Below, piece by piece: positions 43,020 through 51,737 of a DNA stretch of 64,000 nucleotides. Origin of the DNA: Angelobacter sp036557225 (lineage in GTDB: Bacteria; Acidobacteriota; Terriglobia; Terriglobales; Acidobacteriaceae); contig DATBHX010000039.1 of assembly GCA_036557225.1 (NCBI GenBank), positions 1 through 64,000 on the forward strand. The letters run 5' to 3'. A program made the translations under genes and the position numbers. Below the pieces are notes generated by a model. That model had not been told where the DNA came from and made no database searches. It saw nothing but the letters and a program-made list of their open reading frames with translations. The number at the start of each line of letters is the position of its first letter. Position 1 is the stretch's first letter.

Positions 43020-43517
43020 ATGCCATCGGAAAACACATTTGATATCGTCAGCAAGGTGGACCTGCAGGAGGTCCACAATGCAATCCAGAACGCGCTCAAG
43101 GAAATCCACACGCGCTTTGACTTGAAGGACTCAAAGTCTGATATCCAGCTGGAAGGCAAAGAGGCAGTGGTGCTCAGCTCAATTGACGACTACAAGCTGA
43201 AAGCCGTCAATGACATTCTACAGGGCAAGCTGGTGAAGCGCGGCGTCCCTATCAAGGCCTTGACGTACGGTGTCGTTGAGGCCGCGGCCGGCTCTACCGT
43301 CCGCCAGCGTATCACCCTGCAGCAGGGCATTCCGATCGAAAAAGCGCGCGAGATCGTCAAGGTCATCAAGGACTCCAAGAAAAAAGTCCAGGCTTCGATC
43401 CAGGGAGACACGGTGCGCGTCAGCGGCAAAGATCGCGACACGCTGCAGGAGATCATCTCCCTGCTCCGCGGACGGGACTTTGGCATCGATATGCAATTCA
43501 CGAATTATCGCAACTGA
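43020..43517 (+). CDS. YajQ-family cyclic-di-GMP-binding protein (DUF520)
   Basis: 165 aa. MPSENTFDIVSKVDLQEVHNAIQ at the start and DFGIDMQFTNYRN at the end are the family hallmarks, with two ferredoxin-like repeats between. Characterised YajQ proteins bind c-di-GMP and act on transcription factors; binding in this copy is not tested. It precedes the prenyl synthase gene by 63 bp on the same strand. Confidence 0.92.
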   Translation: MPSENTFDIVSKVDLQEVHNAIQNALKEIHTRFDLKDSKSDIQLEGKEAVVLSSIDDYKLKAVNDILQGKLVKRGVPIKALTYGVVEAAAGSTVRQRITLQQGIPIEKAREIVKVIKDSKKKVQASIQGDTVRVSGKDRDTLQEIISLLRGRDFGIDMQFTNYRN

Positions 43518-43580
43518 AACAGCGCGCGCGGACAACACAAGCTGCAAGACCCGCAGGTATTACGGAACGATAGGCAAATT

Positions 43581-44567
43581 TTGAGTTCACCGGCCATATC
43601 CGCCAAAGAAGTTTTTGAGCTGCTGCGCGACGATCTCGCCGCCATCGAGCGTGAGTTCGGCCGTGACACCGTCTCCAGTGTGCGCGCGATCACCGATATC
43701 GGCGAACACCTGCGCGCCGGCGGTGGCAAACGCATACGCCCCGCTCTGCTGCTGCTGGCAGCCAAACTTTTTCCCCACGATGAAAAGAGCTCCGTCCGCC
43801 TGGGCGCTGTCGTTGAAATCATTCACACCGCCACGCTCGTTCATGATGACATCATCGATGAAGCCAAAACCCGCCGCGGCCGTCCTGCAGCCAACACGCA
43901 GTGGGGCAACTCCAAGTGCGTGCTCGCGGGCGACTGGCTTTACATGCAGGCCTTCAAGATTGCCGTCGAGGAACGAAACTTCCGCGTCCTGGATGTGCTC
44001 ATCGACCTCACCCAGCAGATGGTGGAAGGCGAGCTGCTTCAGACGGAGAAGCTGGGCAAATGCATCCGCCTCGAAGAACATTTCGACCTCATCTTCCGCA
44101 AGACCGCCTGTCTGTTTTCCGCTTCCATGCGCCTGGGCGCCATCATCGGCAACGGCAATGAAGAGCAGGAATCGCGCCTGGGAGAATACGGCCGCAACCT
44201 CGGCCTGGCCTTTCAAATCGTCGATGATGTGCTGGACCTCACCGCCTCAGAAGAAGTTCTCGGCAAACCCGTGGCCAGCGATCTGCGTGAAGGCAAAGTC
44301 ACCATGGCAGTGATTCATGCGCTCGAGCATTGCACCGCAGCCGAGCGCAAACTGGTGGAAACAGTTCTCGAGGAGCGGGCCTTCGTAAGCGTGCAGCATG
44401 AGCAGATTCTTGCCATCTTGAACCGCTATGGCTCCATCGCCTACGCTTACGACGCTGCCGCCAAACATGCCGAAGCGGCCCGCAAAGCGATCTGCTCCTT
44501 CCCGCACTCTGAAATCAAACGCGCTCTGCTTTCGATTCCAGACTTTGTGGTAGAGAGAAGCAACTAG
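43581..44567 (+). CDS. Polyprenyl diphosphate synthase (long-chain trans type)
   Basis: 328 aa. First Asp-rich motif LVHDDIIDEAKTRRGRPAAN and second FQIVDDVLDLTAS, with GGGKRIRPALLLLAAKL between residues 47 and 63. The short residue before the first motif is consistent with a C35-C50 chain, giving a quinone side chain. TTG start at 43581 with weak GGAACG site; no better start is in frame nearby. Confidence 0.9.
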   Translation: MSSPAISAKEVFELLRDDLAAIEREFGRDTVSSVRAITDIGEHLRAGGGKRIRPALLLLAAKLFPHDEKSSVRLGAVVEIIHTATLVHDDIIDEAKTRRGRPAANTQWGNSKCVLAGDWLYMQAFKIAVEERNFRVLDVLIDLTQQMVEGELLQTEKLGKCIRLEEHFDLIFRKTACLFSASMRLGAIIGNGNEEQESRLGEYGRNLGLAFQIVDDVLDLTASEEVLGKPVASDLREGKVTMAVIHALEHCTAAERKLVETVLEERAFVSVQHEQILAILNRYGSIAYAYDAAAKHAEAARKAICSFPHSEIKRALLSIPDFVVERSN

Positions 44568-44586
44568 GTTTTCAGGTGGTATCGCT

Positions 44587-45132
44587 ATGCCGGATTTCAA
44601 TCTGCAAGAAACAATCTCTCTTCTCACACGCACCCCGGCCACGCTCAATGCGCTCTTGCGCGACCTGCCGGAAACCTTGACGCTCCGCAACGAAGGCGGC
44701 AGCAGCTGGACGCCACTCGATATCGTCGGTCACCTGATTCACGCCGACCGTACCGACTGGATGGCACGAGCGAAAAAGATCGTTCAGTTTGGCGAGACCC
44801 AGCCATTCGATCCCTTCGATCGCCTGGGGCAGGTTCGCGAAAGCCAGGGCAAATCATTGGCACAACTGTTGGACGAGTTTGGACGTGTTCGTTCGGAAAA
44901 GCTGAACGAACTGCGTGGATTGAATCTGCAGCCTGAAGACCTTAAGCGTCGTGGCCGGCATCCTGCGCTGGGAGCTGTTACGCTCGCTGAGCTTTTGGCA
45001 ACCTGGGCCACTCACGACCTGACGCACCTGCACCAGATCACCCGGGTCATGGCATATCAGTATCGCGAAGCCGTCGGTCCCTGGAGCGCTTACCTCGGAG
45101 TGCTGCATTGTGAAGGACACAGCGCCGGATGA
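44587..45132 (+). CDS. DinB-family protein
   Basis: 181 aa, four-helix-bundle. It has HLIHADRTDWMARA near residue 50 and TWATHDLTHLHQITRV near 140, giving the three-histidine metal site typical of DinB/YfiT proteins (H50-type, H141, H145). Possible roles include thiol-dependent detoxification. It starts 19 bp after the prenyl synthase and may be co-transcribed. Confidence 0.8.
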   Translation: MPDFNLQETISLLTRTPATLNALLRDLPETLTLRNEGGSSWTPLDIVGHLIHADRTDWMARAKKIVQFGETQPFDPFDRLGQVRESQGKSLAQLLDEFGRVRSEKLNELRGLNLQPEDLKRRGRHPALGAVTLAELLATWATHDLTHLHQITRVMAYQYREAVGPWSAYLGVLHCEGHSAG

Positions 45133-45179
45133 TGAAACGAGCGAGCGACAAATGAGTGTGGGCCGAAGCTGGTAGAAGA

Positions 45180-45230
45180 GCGGCCCTTTAGGGCCGCGTT
45201 AGGATCAAGGTAGATTGGGGCTTTAGCCCC
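45180..45230. repeat. Two adjacent hairpins with TTTA loops
   Basis: GCGGCCC-TTTA-GGGCCGC (45180-45197) and GGGGC-TTTA-GCCCC (45217-45230). Identical loops on different stems. They lie between convergent DinB and ECF genes; the first could stop DinB transcription but has no T-run. Confidence 0.55.
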
Positions 45231-45241
45231 AGCAAAAGAAG

Positions 45242-46492
45242 CTACTGCGCCACCTGCTTTAACCGCTCCTGCAGATAATTCTTTTCCACCTGGTTGGTCA
45301 CCAGCCGCAGCGCCGCTGCATACGCCGCAGCCGACTCCGTCCTCCGGCCCAGCCTGCGCAGAATGTCCGCTCGCGCAGCATGAAATAAATGGTATTGCTC
45401 CAGCTGGCCAGACGCGCCGACCTGCTCAATCTGCGCCAGTCCCGTTTCCAGGCCCTCGCTCATGGCGATGGCCACCGCATGATTGAGCGCCACAATCGGC
45501 GAAGGCGCAAGCCGCATCAACGCCTCATAAATCCCGGAAATCTCACGCCAATCGGTCTCCGCCGGCGAAGCAGCTTCAGCGTGAACCGCCGAGATTGCCG
45601 CCTGCAGCTGATAGATTCCCACCCGCCGCATGCGCAGCGCCTTGTTCAGCAAGTCCACACCTTCGTGAATTCTTTCTTTGTCCCACAGCGAGCGGTCCTG
45701 CTCTTCCAGCGTGACCAGCTTGCCCTGCTTGTCCATACGCGCTGCGCGGCGCGAATCATGCAGCAGCATCAACGCCAACAGGCCCAGGTTTTCCGGCTCA
45801 TCGGGCAGCAGCTCGCACAGCGTTCTGCCCAACCGGATAGCCTCAGCGCAAAGCTCACGCCGCACCAGTGACTCGCCGACCGTGGCCGCATAGCCTTCGT
45901 TGAAGATCAAGTAAATGACCGACTGCACCGGCCCCAGCCGCTCTGCCAGTTTCGCGCGAGGTGGTACTTCGTAAGGAATTCGAGCTTCGCTGATCTTGCG
46001 TTTGGCACGAACCAGCCGTTGCGCCAGCGTAGGTTCAGGAACAAGGAACGCGCGTGCGATCTCCGGCGTGGTCAGCCCGCCCAGCGTTCGCAGCGTCAGC
46101 GCGACTTGCGCTTCCTGATGCAGCGCCGGGTGGCAGCAGGTAAAAATGAGCCGCAGACGATCATCGGGAAACGTTATTGCCTCAGCATCAAGCATATCGA
46201 TGTCCTGCGTGTACGTCGTCGGCGTCTCATAGAGCAGCGGTTCCTGTTTTTCCCGGCGTGTGCGCTCGCGACGGCTATAGTCCACCAGCTTGCGATGCGC
46301 GACTGAAGTAATCCACGCACCGGGGTTTTCCGGAATGCCCTTCGCCGGCCAGTTCGCTACTGCTGCAGTGAACGCCTCCTGCATCGCCTCTTCCGCGCGG
46401 TCAAAATTTCCCGCAATGCGGATCAGCGTGGCGATGATCCGCCCCGATTCCTGGCGGAACACCTGCTCAATCGTGCTGCGGATCTCATCCAT
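45242..46492 (-). CDS. ECF42-type RNA polymerase sigma factor
   Basis: 416 aa, much longer than ordinary ECF factors. Region 2 (about 10-75, NFDRAEEAMQEAFTAAVANWP) and region 4 (about 115-165, LTTPEIARAFLVPEPTLAQRLVRAKRKI) are followed by a long helical C-terminal domain with a DUF6596-type segment and TPR-like helices (NLGLLALMLLHDSRRAARMD, YHLFHAARADILRRLGR). ECF42 proteins use this extension for control in place of an anti-sigma factor. Its start overlaps the end of the DGPF gene by 8 bp. Confidence 0.9.
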   Translation of the reverse strand: MDEIRSTIEQVFRQESGRIIATLIRIAGNFDRAEEAMQEAFTAAVANWPAKGIPENPGAWITSVAHRKLVDYSRRERTRREKQEPLLYETPTTYTQDIDMLDAEAITFPDDRLRLIFTCCHPALHQEAQVALTLRTLGGLTTPEIARAFLVPEPTLAQRLVRAKRKISEARIPYEVPPRAKLAERLGPVQSVIYLIFNEGYAATVGESLVRRELCAEAIRLGRTLCELLPDEPENLGLLALMLLHDSRRAARMDKQGKLVTLEEQDRSLWDKERIHEGVDLLNKALRMRRVGIYQLQAAISAVHAEAASPAETDWREISGIYEALMRLAPSPIVALNHAVAIAMSEGLETGLAQIEQVGASGQLEQYHLFHAARADILRRLGRRTESAAAYAAALRLVTNQVEKNYLQERLKQVAQ

Positions 46493-46892
46493 GACAGCTG
46501 GAACTCAGAAACGCTTCCTCCACTTTTTTGTTGGCCGGGACCTCCTGCAGAGGCCGTATCTCCACGCAGCCTTCGAGGCCGCCACATCCGCTGGGAATCT
46601 TTCCCGCCCAGGCAATCGCTTCGTCCAGATCTTTGCAATCCAGAATGTAGTAGCCGGCCAGCTGTTCCCTGGTTTCGGCAAATGGCCCGTCCGTGATGAC
46701 CGCCTTCCCATTCTGCTGACGGACCGTTGTCGCCGTGTTGGTGGCCGCCAGCGGTTCGGCTGCTTCCAGGGCGCCCTTGGCGCGCGCTTCCTCCATCACC
46801 GCCCAATGCCCGTTCATCACCTGCTGCATGTTTTCCTGGGAGTTCTTCGCCAGCACGTCTTCGCGGGTGTAAATCAAGAACATGTAACGCAT
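46485..46892 (-). CDS. DGPF-domain (YCII-related) protein paired with the ECF42 sigma factor
   Basis: 135 aa from ATG 46892 with GAGGAG 4 nt upstream; the TTG at 46904 is rejected. It starts MRYMFLIYTREDVLA and contains the diagnostic VITDGPFAETREQLAGYYILDCKDLDEAIAWA. The C-terminal coding end overlaps the sigma gene start by 8 bp, so the two are translated in coupling. DGPF proteins are the usual neighbours and predicted targets of ECF42 factors; enzymatic function unknown. Confidence 0.88.
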   Translation of the reverse strand: MRYMFLIYTREDVLAKNSQENMQQVMNGHWAVMEEARAKGALEAAEPLAATNTATTVRQQNGKAVITDGPFAETREQLAGYYILDCKDLDEAIAWAGKIPSGCGGLEGCVEIRPLQEVPANKKVEEAFLSSSCHG

Positions 46893-46989
46893 ACGTCTCC
46901 TCAATCAATCGTACGGGATGAAGGTGAAGGGAAGCGCCGCAAGCCGCGCCTCCCGGTAATGCAAATATATGCAGAAAAATATCGCAACA

Positions 46990-47526
46990 TTATTTTACGC
47001 GGCGATATTCAATGTTCTCCACAAACTTGGGCTTGCCGTTTTCCTGGAACGTCCACTTGGCCGCGAATTGGCCGGCATCGGTGAATGTGAAAACCGCGTT
47101 GTGCATATGTCCCACATTCGGGTTGCTCAGGTTGCCCCCGCCCGCAAAGTCGAACACCAGTTGATTGCTGGCCGCATCATAGGGCTCGGCTTGCATATGT
47201 GGCTGGTTGCCCGCGGTGCAATAGTGCGTCAGCACCAGCCGGCTGCCGTCCAGATGATAGACCGTCAGCATTTCGCCTTCGCCTGGAACGCGCACATGCT
47301 CCGCCAGGGCGCTACCGTTGGAAAGCACTTCATACGTGACGCTTACTTTGCCGCGCGCGCTGGTGCCTTCCCAGTTGCCCGCCAGCGTTTTCAGCTTGGC
47401 AAAAGCCTCCGTGGCGTTGCTTTCTTTGCCTGCGGCACTGGCCGTGGTCCCGGCCAGACCCAGCCACAATACCGTTGCTGCCAGCGTACCCAGGGCCCAA
47501 ATTGAAAGTGATCGAGAGTTGCTCAT
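46990..47526 (-). CDS. Secreted protein of unknown function (DUF1579-like)
   Basis: 178 aa with signal peptide (LSIWALGTLAATVLWLGLAGTTASA); AAGGAGG precedes the ATG. The body has FAKLKTLAGNWEGTSARGK, a lipocalin-like opening, and ends KPKFVENIEYRRVK. It likely forms a beta-barrel and resembles DUF1579-type small exported proteins. Possible ligand binding is an inference. It is divergent from the LytTR regulator with a 159-bp gap. Confidence 0.6.
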   Translation of the reverse strand: MSNSRSLSIWALGTLAATVLWLGLAGTTASAAGKESNATEAFAKLKTLAGNWEGTSARGKVSVTYEVLSNGSALAEHVRVPGEGEMLTVYHLDGSRLVLTHYCTAGNQPHMQAEPYDAASNQLVFDFAGGGNLSNPNVGHMHNAVFTFTDAGQFAAKWTFQENGKPKFVENIEYRRVK

Positions 47527-47638
47527 TTGCTGCCTCCTTAAATTTTCCGGTCAGGATTTCCCATCCTGCTCGCCTGAACGACGCGTGGCCTACCCGGATT
47601 CGACAGAGGCATTTTCGGAATTTTGGGACTTCGCCGCG

Positions 47639-47667
47639 TTGAGCCTTCGGCAACTCCCTTTTATACT
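47639..47667 (+). promoter_or_regulatory. Candidate sigma-70 promoter for the LytTR gene
   Basis: TTGAGC, 17-bp spacer, TATACT, ending 18 bp before the GTG start. A transcript from here would have only a dozen untranslated bases. Confidence 0.45.
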
Positions 47668-47685
47668 GTTAACCGGAGAACACCT

Positions 47686-48459
47686 GTGCCTCTATCAGCA
47701 GTCATAGTTGACGATGAGCAGCTTGCCCGTGACGAACTGACGTACCTGCTTAAATCTGTTGACGACGTCAACGTCATCGCGCAGGGCCATAACGGGCTTG
47801 AAGCCATCACCCTGATCAAGGAATTCTCGCCCGATCTTCTATTCCTCGACGTGCAAATGCCCGGTCTCGACGGCTTCGGCGTGATCAAGAAACTGCTGGA
47901 CAAAAAGATCCCCATGCCCCAGATCGTCTTCGCCACCGCCTACGATCAATATGCAGTTAAGGCATTTGAAGTCAATGCAATAGATTATCTTCTTAAACCT
48001 TTTGATAAAAAGCGGGTCGGTCAGGCCGTGGAAAAAGCACGTCGTAAAGCCCAAAGCTCGGCCGCCGCCGGAACAGAAAAGCTCGACACATTAATGAAGA
48101 TGCTGGAATCGCAGCGCCCGCAGAATTCCAAAGTCCTGCTGCGCACCGCCGGGCGGCTTCTGCTGGTTGATCAGAAAGACGTCTGCTTTGCCTCAATTGA
48201 GGACGGCATTATCAGCGTTGTAGCCACGAATCTCGAAGGCCAATCTAACTGCCGCACCCTTGAAGAATTACTTGAAGCTCTCGACCCCGAGATGTTTTGG
48301 CGCGCGCATCGCTCGTTTGTCGTCAATATCAATCGCATTAAGGAAGTTGTGCCCTGGTTCAAGAGCTCCTACCAGCTCCGCATGGACGACCGCAAGCAGA
48401 CAGAAGTCCCCGTCAGCCGGGCCCAGACAAAAAGACTGAGAGAGCTGTTTGGACTCTAA
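47686..48459 (+). CDS. LytTR-type response regulator
   Basis: 257 aa from GTG 47686 (GGAGA upstream); the longer frame starts inside unrelated sequence. Receiver domain residues 4-118 with acidic pair D9/D10 and phospho-acceptor D55 in LLFLDVQMPG. A LytTR DNA-binding domain follows (about 150-257: HRSFVVNINRIKEVVPWFKSSYQLRMDD). No histidine kinase is adjacent; the nearest is the soluble kinase at 33969. LytTR proteins usually control envelope or secreted functions. Confidence 0.9.
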   Translation: MPLSAVIVDDEQLARDELTYLLKSVDDVNVIAQGHNGLEAITLIKEFSPDLLFLDVQMPGLDGFGVIKKLLDKKIPMPQIVFATAYDQYAVKAFEVNAIDYLLKPFDKKRVGQAVEKARRKAQSSAAAGTEKLDTLMKMLESQRPQNSKVLLRTAGRLLLVDQKDVCFASIEDGIISVVATNLEGQSNCRTLEELLEALDPEMFWRAHRSFVVNINRIKEVVPWFKSSYQLRMDDRKQTEVPVSRAQTKRLRELFGL

Positions 48460-48467
48460 TCGCCGGG

Positions 48468-49568
48468 TTAGCTTCGCCGTATCTCCGGCACGACTTTAAA
48501 TTCCAACCGCTTTGACCCGCGCAAGACCGTCAGTCTGGTCTCTACACCAATCCGCTCTTCGCCCAGCAGACGATGCAGCACATCCACGCCCTCCACCGCC
48601 TCGCCTTCCAGGCTCACAATCACATCGCCTTCCTGCATACCCGCTTTTTGTGCAGGACTGCCGGGCTCCGCTGCCAGCACCAAAGCACCCGTCGTGGCCT
48701 TCAATTCATAGTGCCGCGCGATCGTCCGATTCAGCGCCGCCGTCTGCGCTTGCACGCCAATGTAGCTGCGCCGCACCTGCCCATGCCGGATCAGCTTGCT
48801 GGCAATGAACTGCGCCGTATTGATCGAGATGGCAAAGCACAGCCCTTGCGCGGGAAGGATCGTGGCGGTGTTCACGCCTACAACCTCGCCCGCTGAATTC
48901 ACCAGCGGCCCGCCGGAATTTCCCGGATTCAGCGCCGCGTCGGTCTGGATCACATCTTCAATCAGCCGTCCTGACTGCGACCGCAAGCTCCGTCCCAGCG
49001 CGCTGACCACGCCGGCCGTCACCGTGTACTGAAAGCCGTAAGGGTTTCCGATCGCCACCACCAGCTGCCCTACGCGGATCTTGCGCGAGTCGCCCAGCTT
49101 CACGCTGTGCAGCTCGGGCCCATCGATCCGCAACAGCGCGAGATCCGTGTCCGGATCTTCACCAATCAACTGTGCCTTGAAGTCGCCGGAATCCGGTGTC
49201 CACACCGTGATTCGGCTGCCGCCGTGGACCACATGGCTGTTGGTGAGAATGAATCCATCCGGCGTAAAGATGAAACCGGAACCGCTGCCGCCGCGTCCAC
49301 GCTCGTTTTCCACCTGTATGCGGACCACCGCCGGGCTTACCGACTCCGCCACACTCGTGACCACGCGGGAGTAGGCATCCATGGCCTCGGCTTCGACCGT
49401 ACGCGCCGTTGCAGGCTGCGTCTCAGCTCCCGGAAAAGAAATCAAATTTAGCTTACTGCTCATACGCTGATTGGATAAATCGGGGTCCGCAAAAGATTCA
49501 GGCGGACCGGTTGCGAAAAGCTCCATCATCGATAGGCGCAATTCGACGGTCATTTCTTCGACTGTCAT
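48468..49568 (-). CDS. HtrA/DegP-like trypsin-PDZ protease without a signal peptide
   Basis: 366 aa. Catalytic triad H112 (TNSHVV), D142 (DTDLALL) and S218 (GNSGGP), followed by one PDZ domain (about 265-360; GALVLAAEPGSPAQKAGMQEGDVIVSLEG). The N-terminal 60 residues are acidic and polar, with no hydrophobic leader; ATG 49463 would shorten it by 35 residues but still gives none. Most HtrA relatives are exported, so either the true start lies elsewhere or this member works in the cytoplasm. Confidence 0.85.
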   Translation of the reverse strand: MTVEEMTVELRLSMMELFATGPPESFADPDLSNQRMSSKLNLISFPGAETQPATARTVEAEAMDAYSRVVTSVAESVSPAVVRIQVENERGRGGSGSGFIFTPDGFILTNSHVVHGGSRITVWTPDSGDFKAQLIGEDPDTDLALLRIDGPELHSVKLGDSRKIRVGQLVVAIGNPYGFQYTVTAGVVSALGRSLRSQSGRLIEDVIQTDAALNPGNSGGPLVNSAGEVVGVNTATILPAQGLCFAISINTAQFIASKLIRHGQVRRSYIGVQAQTAALNRTIARHYELKATTGALVLAAEPGSPAQKAGMQEGDVIVSLEGEAVEGVDVLHRLLGEERIGVETRLTVLRGSKRLEFKVVPEIRRS

Positions 49569-49614
49569 TTCAAGGGACTGAGCGCCCCATACGCTAGAAT
49601 GGAATCACCCCGTG

Positions 49615-49703
49615 GCCGGGATGGCGGAACTGGCAGACGCAGCGGACTTAAAATCCGCAGGACCGAAAGGTCTGTGGGGGTTCGAGTCCCCCTCTCGGCA
49701 CCA
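49615..49703 (+). tRNA. tRNA-Leu (anticodon TAA)
   Basis: The 7-bp acceptor stem GCCGGGA/TCTCGGC is complete, with encoded ACCA at 49700-49703. Anticodon stem GCGGA/TCCGC encloses loop CT-TAA-AA; anticodon TAA at 49649-49651. There is a long variable arm (ACCGAAAGGT region) as expected for a class II tRNA, and the T-arm GGGGGTTCGAGTCCCCC. It reads UUA and UUG codons. A T7 run follows. Confidence 0.95.
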
Positions 49704-49712
49704 TTTTTTTAT

Positions 49713-49786
49713 CCCGAGCGAAGCGAGGGAGCCCTATCGATCGTGTGTCAAATGTTTTTCCTAGATCCCTCGCAAAAAAGCTCGGG
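49713..49786. repeat. Inverted pair of CCCGAGCGNAGCGAGGGA repeats after tRNA-Leu
   Basis: CCCGAGCGAAGCGAGGGA (49713-49730) and the opposite-strand relative TCCCTCGC...GCTCGGG (49766-49786). Related copies are at 63517-63542 and 63641-63659. Confidence 0.55.
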
Positions 49787-49796
49787 TCCCAGCGTT

Positions 49797-51737
49797 TCAT
49801 GGGACAAGCAGTTCGTATGCGACGATCTTCCACTGCTCCGCTTCTTTTGCCCAGAGCAGTGTTAAAGCGGCGGAATGGTCGCCCGGCGTCCGCAGGCTGA
49901 AGAGTGTAGCGTAGTAGTTGCCATAGACTTTCTGTTTCGGATCAGGCAACACATCGTAAGGATGCATTGACGACTCCTTGTCACACATGAAGAGCTCAAC
50001 CAGATGATTCGGAACAGCAACCACCGTGTACGCATCTTCACCCTCGCGGAGCACTACTTTAAGGTCGTCATGCTCGGGTTGCACCGGTCGCATGGCATCG
50101 CTTAAATGCTGAACTCGGCCAACATCCTGGCCGACAGTGGTCATGGCAGCGCGAAGGTACGAAGCATAGTCGGCGGAAGTGGCTGGAGCCGGCTTGTCCG
50201 GTGCAAGGTAGGCCAATACGCAGCTATTCGATCGCTGCGAAAAATAGGTTCCTGCATGGTCGAAATCGTCGGCCACCAGCCATGAATGCAGAAAATCGCG
50301 CGCCGCATGCAGGAACTCGGGATCAGCTTTCGCCTGGGTTTCCGTTCGACTGGCCCTGGTCGCCGCGCGCCGTCGGCGCATGTCGGGTGTCTTGCCTGGC
50401 GTGGCTTCTTCGGGTTCTACGTCCCAGGCAATCACCTTCCAGTACTTTCCCTCTTTTTTCCAGAGCAGCGTGACGGCATCGCTTCTTGCTTGCTGCCCCT
50501 TCAGGCGGAAAATGGACGCAAAATAACTTCCATACTTGTTCTTGCTTCCTTCCGCTATCATCTTCTCGAAGTCATCAAAAGCGCGCTCGGGATCGCAGAG
50601 GTACTCCGCAGCCTGGCCGTTGGCGACATGGTAGAGCGAAAACGCTTTCTCATAACGGTGCTTTACCGGCTTCAGATTCTTGTCATGCAAGCTTAGGGGT
50701 TCAGCGGCATCCTCAAGCTTGTTGACCTTTCCCATGGCGCGGTTCACTTCCGCCATTTCGTTGGCTGCGAGGTAAGGAGCCACCCCGGCAGTGGCGACCT
50801 TGCCCGAATCAGGGCCATACTCCTCCAGGCAGGAATATGCGAGTGATGACAGGTAGGCAGCGGAGAAATTGGGTTTCTGGTCCACCAGCCAGGCAGTGAG
50901 GTAATCGGCGGCCGCTGCGTCAAGGCTGTCACTGCCTTTTCGTGGAATAGCCGGTATCTCGCCCTCCACGATGCTCTCCTCTGAAGGTTCGCCCTGTCCG
51001 AGGAATCCGAAGAGGTTCTCCCACCAATCGATCAATCCCCGCCATCGCTGAAGATGTTTTTGTGTGTTGCCTGCGGCTCGAACATCAGAGTTGGCAGCGG
51101 TAAGGTGCCCGTTCACCAGGCCCTGCGGGAATTTCGCGGACCGGTAATCCACGTCAATGTCGGCGTGGCGAGTATCTTTGGCCACGGATACCTGAATGGA
51201 AGGAGTGCCGCCGTCCTGTCGATAATTCAATGGATAGCCATGGTGGTAAACAGTGTTATCGCGGTCGCGGAAGAATTCACTGGAGGCTCTCAACTTCTCC
51301 ACGGCGTCTGGTTTGAGCACGACGTAGACGCGGAATTGCAGATCGCCGCGTGCGCGTGGCACCTTCCCGTTGATCGCTTCAATCGACTGCACCAGGTCCA
51401 GGGCGGTTCCCATGGATTGCCCGGACTTGTCCGTCAGCTTTGTCGTCATCAGCGCGTGGGTGACACCCTCAAAGGTGGTGCGCGTCGAGACCGAAAACGT
51501 GTTGTACTCGGTGGGCGGCGAGTTGTCATGCGTCATCCGGTTGTATTCCGCATACCACTCGTCGATTAATTTCTTTTGCGTGGGATTCAGTTCTTCATAC
51601 GTGCCGTGAAATTCCTGCGACACAGCTTGAGTATTCTGGGGACCAACGTCTTGTGCGTTGCCTTGTGCCGAGAGGTTGTGTGCACTCAGCGTTGCTGCCA
51701 GCAAAAGCGCTAAGGGACTCGCGAACCGCCAGAACAT
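49797..51737 (-). CDS. Secreted protein with a duplicated ~170-aa domain
   Basis: 646 aa with signal peptide (ASPLALLLAATLSAHNLSAQ). After a unique N-terminal part, two related C-terminal units follow: one at about 275-450 (AAADYLTAWLVDQKPNFSAAYL...YGSYFASIFRLKG...AVTLLWKKEGKYWKVIAWDV) and one at about 475-646 (AARDFLHSWLVADDFDHAGTYF...YGNYYATLFSLRT...ALTLLWAKEAEQWKIVAYEL). The pattern of W.VA/IAW strands suggests an NTF2-like or beta-rich fold. No named family recognised. Confidence 0.6.
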   Translation of the reverse strand: MFWRFASPLALLLAATLSAHNLSAQGNAQDVGPQNTQAVSQEFHGTYEELNPTQKKLIDEWYAEYNRMTHDNSPPTEYNTFSVSTRTTFEGVTHALMTTKLTDKSGQSMGTALDLVQSIEAINGKVPRARGDLQFRVYVVLKPDAVEKLRASSEFFRDRDNTVYHHGYPLNYRQDGGTPSIQVSVAKDTRHADIDVDYRSAKFPQGLVNGHLTAANSDVRAAGNTQKHLQRWRGLIDWWENLFGFLGQGEPSEESIVEGEIPAIPRKGSDSLDAAAADYLTAWLVDQKPNFSAAYLSSLAYSCLEEYGPDSGKVATAGVAPYLAANEMAEVNRAMGKVNKLEDAAEPLSLHDKNLKPVKHRYEKAFSLYHVANGQAAEYLCDPERAFDDFEKMIAEGSKNKYGSYFASIFRLKGQQARSDAVTLLWKKEGKYWKVIAWDVEPEEATPGKTPDMRRRRAATRASRTETQAKADPEFLHAARDFLHSWLVADDFDHAGTYFSQRSNSCVLAYLAPDKPAPATSADYASYLRAAMTTVGQDVGRVQHLSDAMRPVQPEHDDLKVVLREGEDAYTVVAVPNHLVELFMCDKESSMHPYDVLPDPKQKVYGNYYATLFSLRTPGDHSAALTLLWAKEAEQWKIVAYELLVP

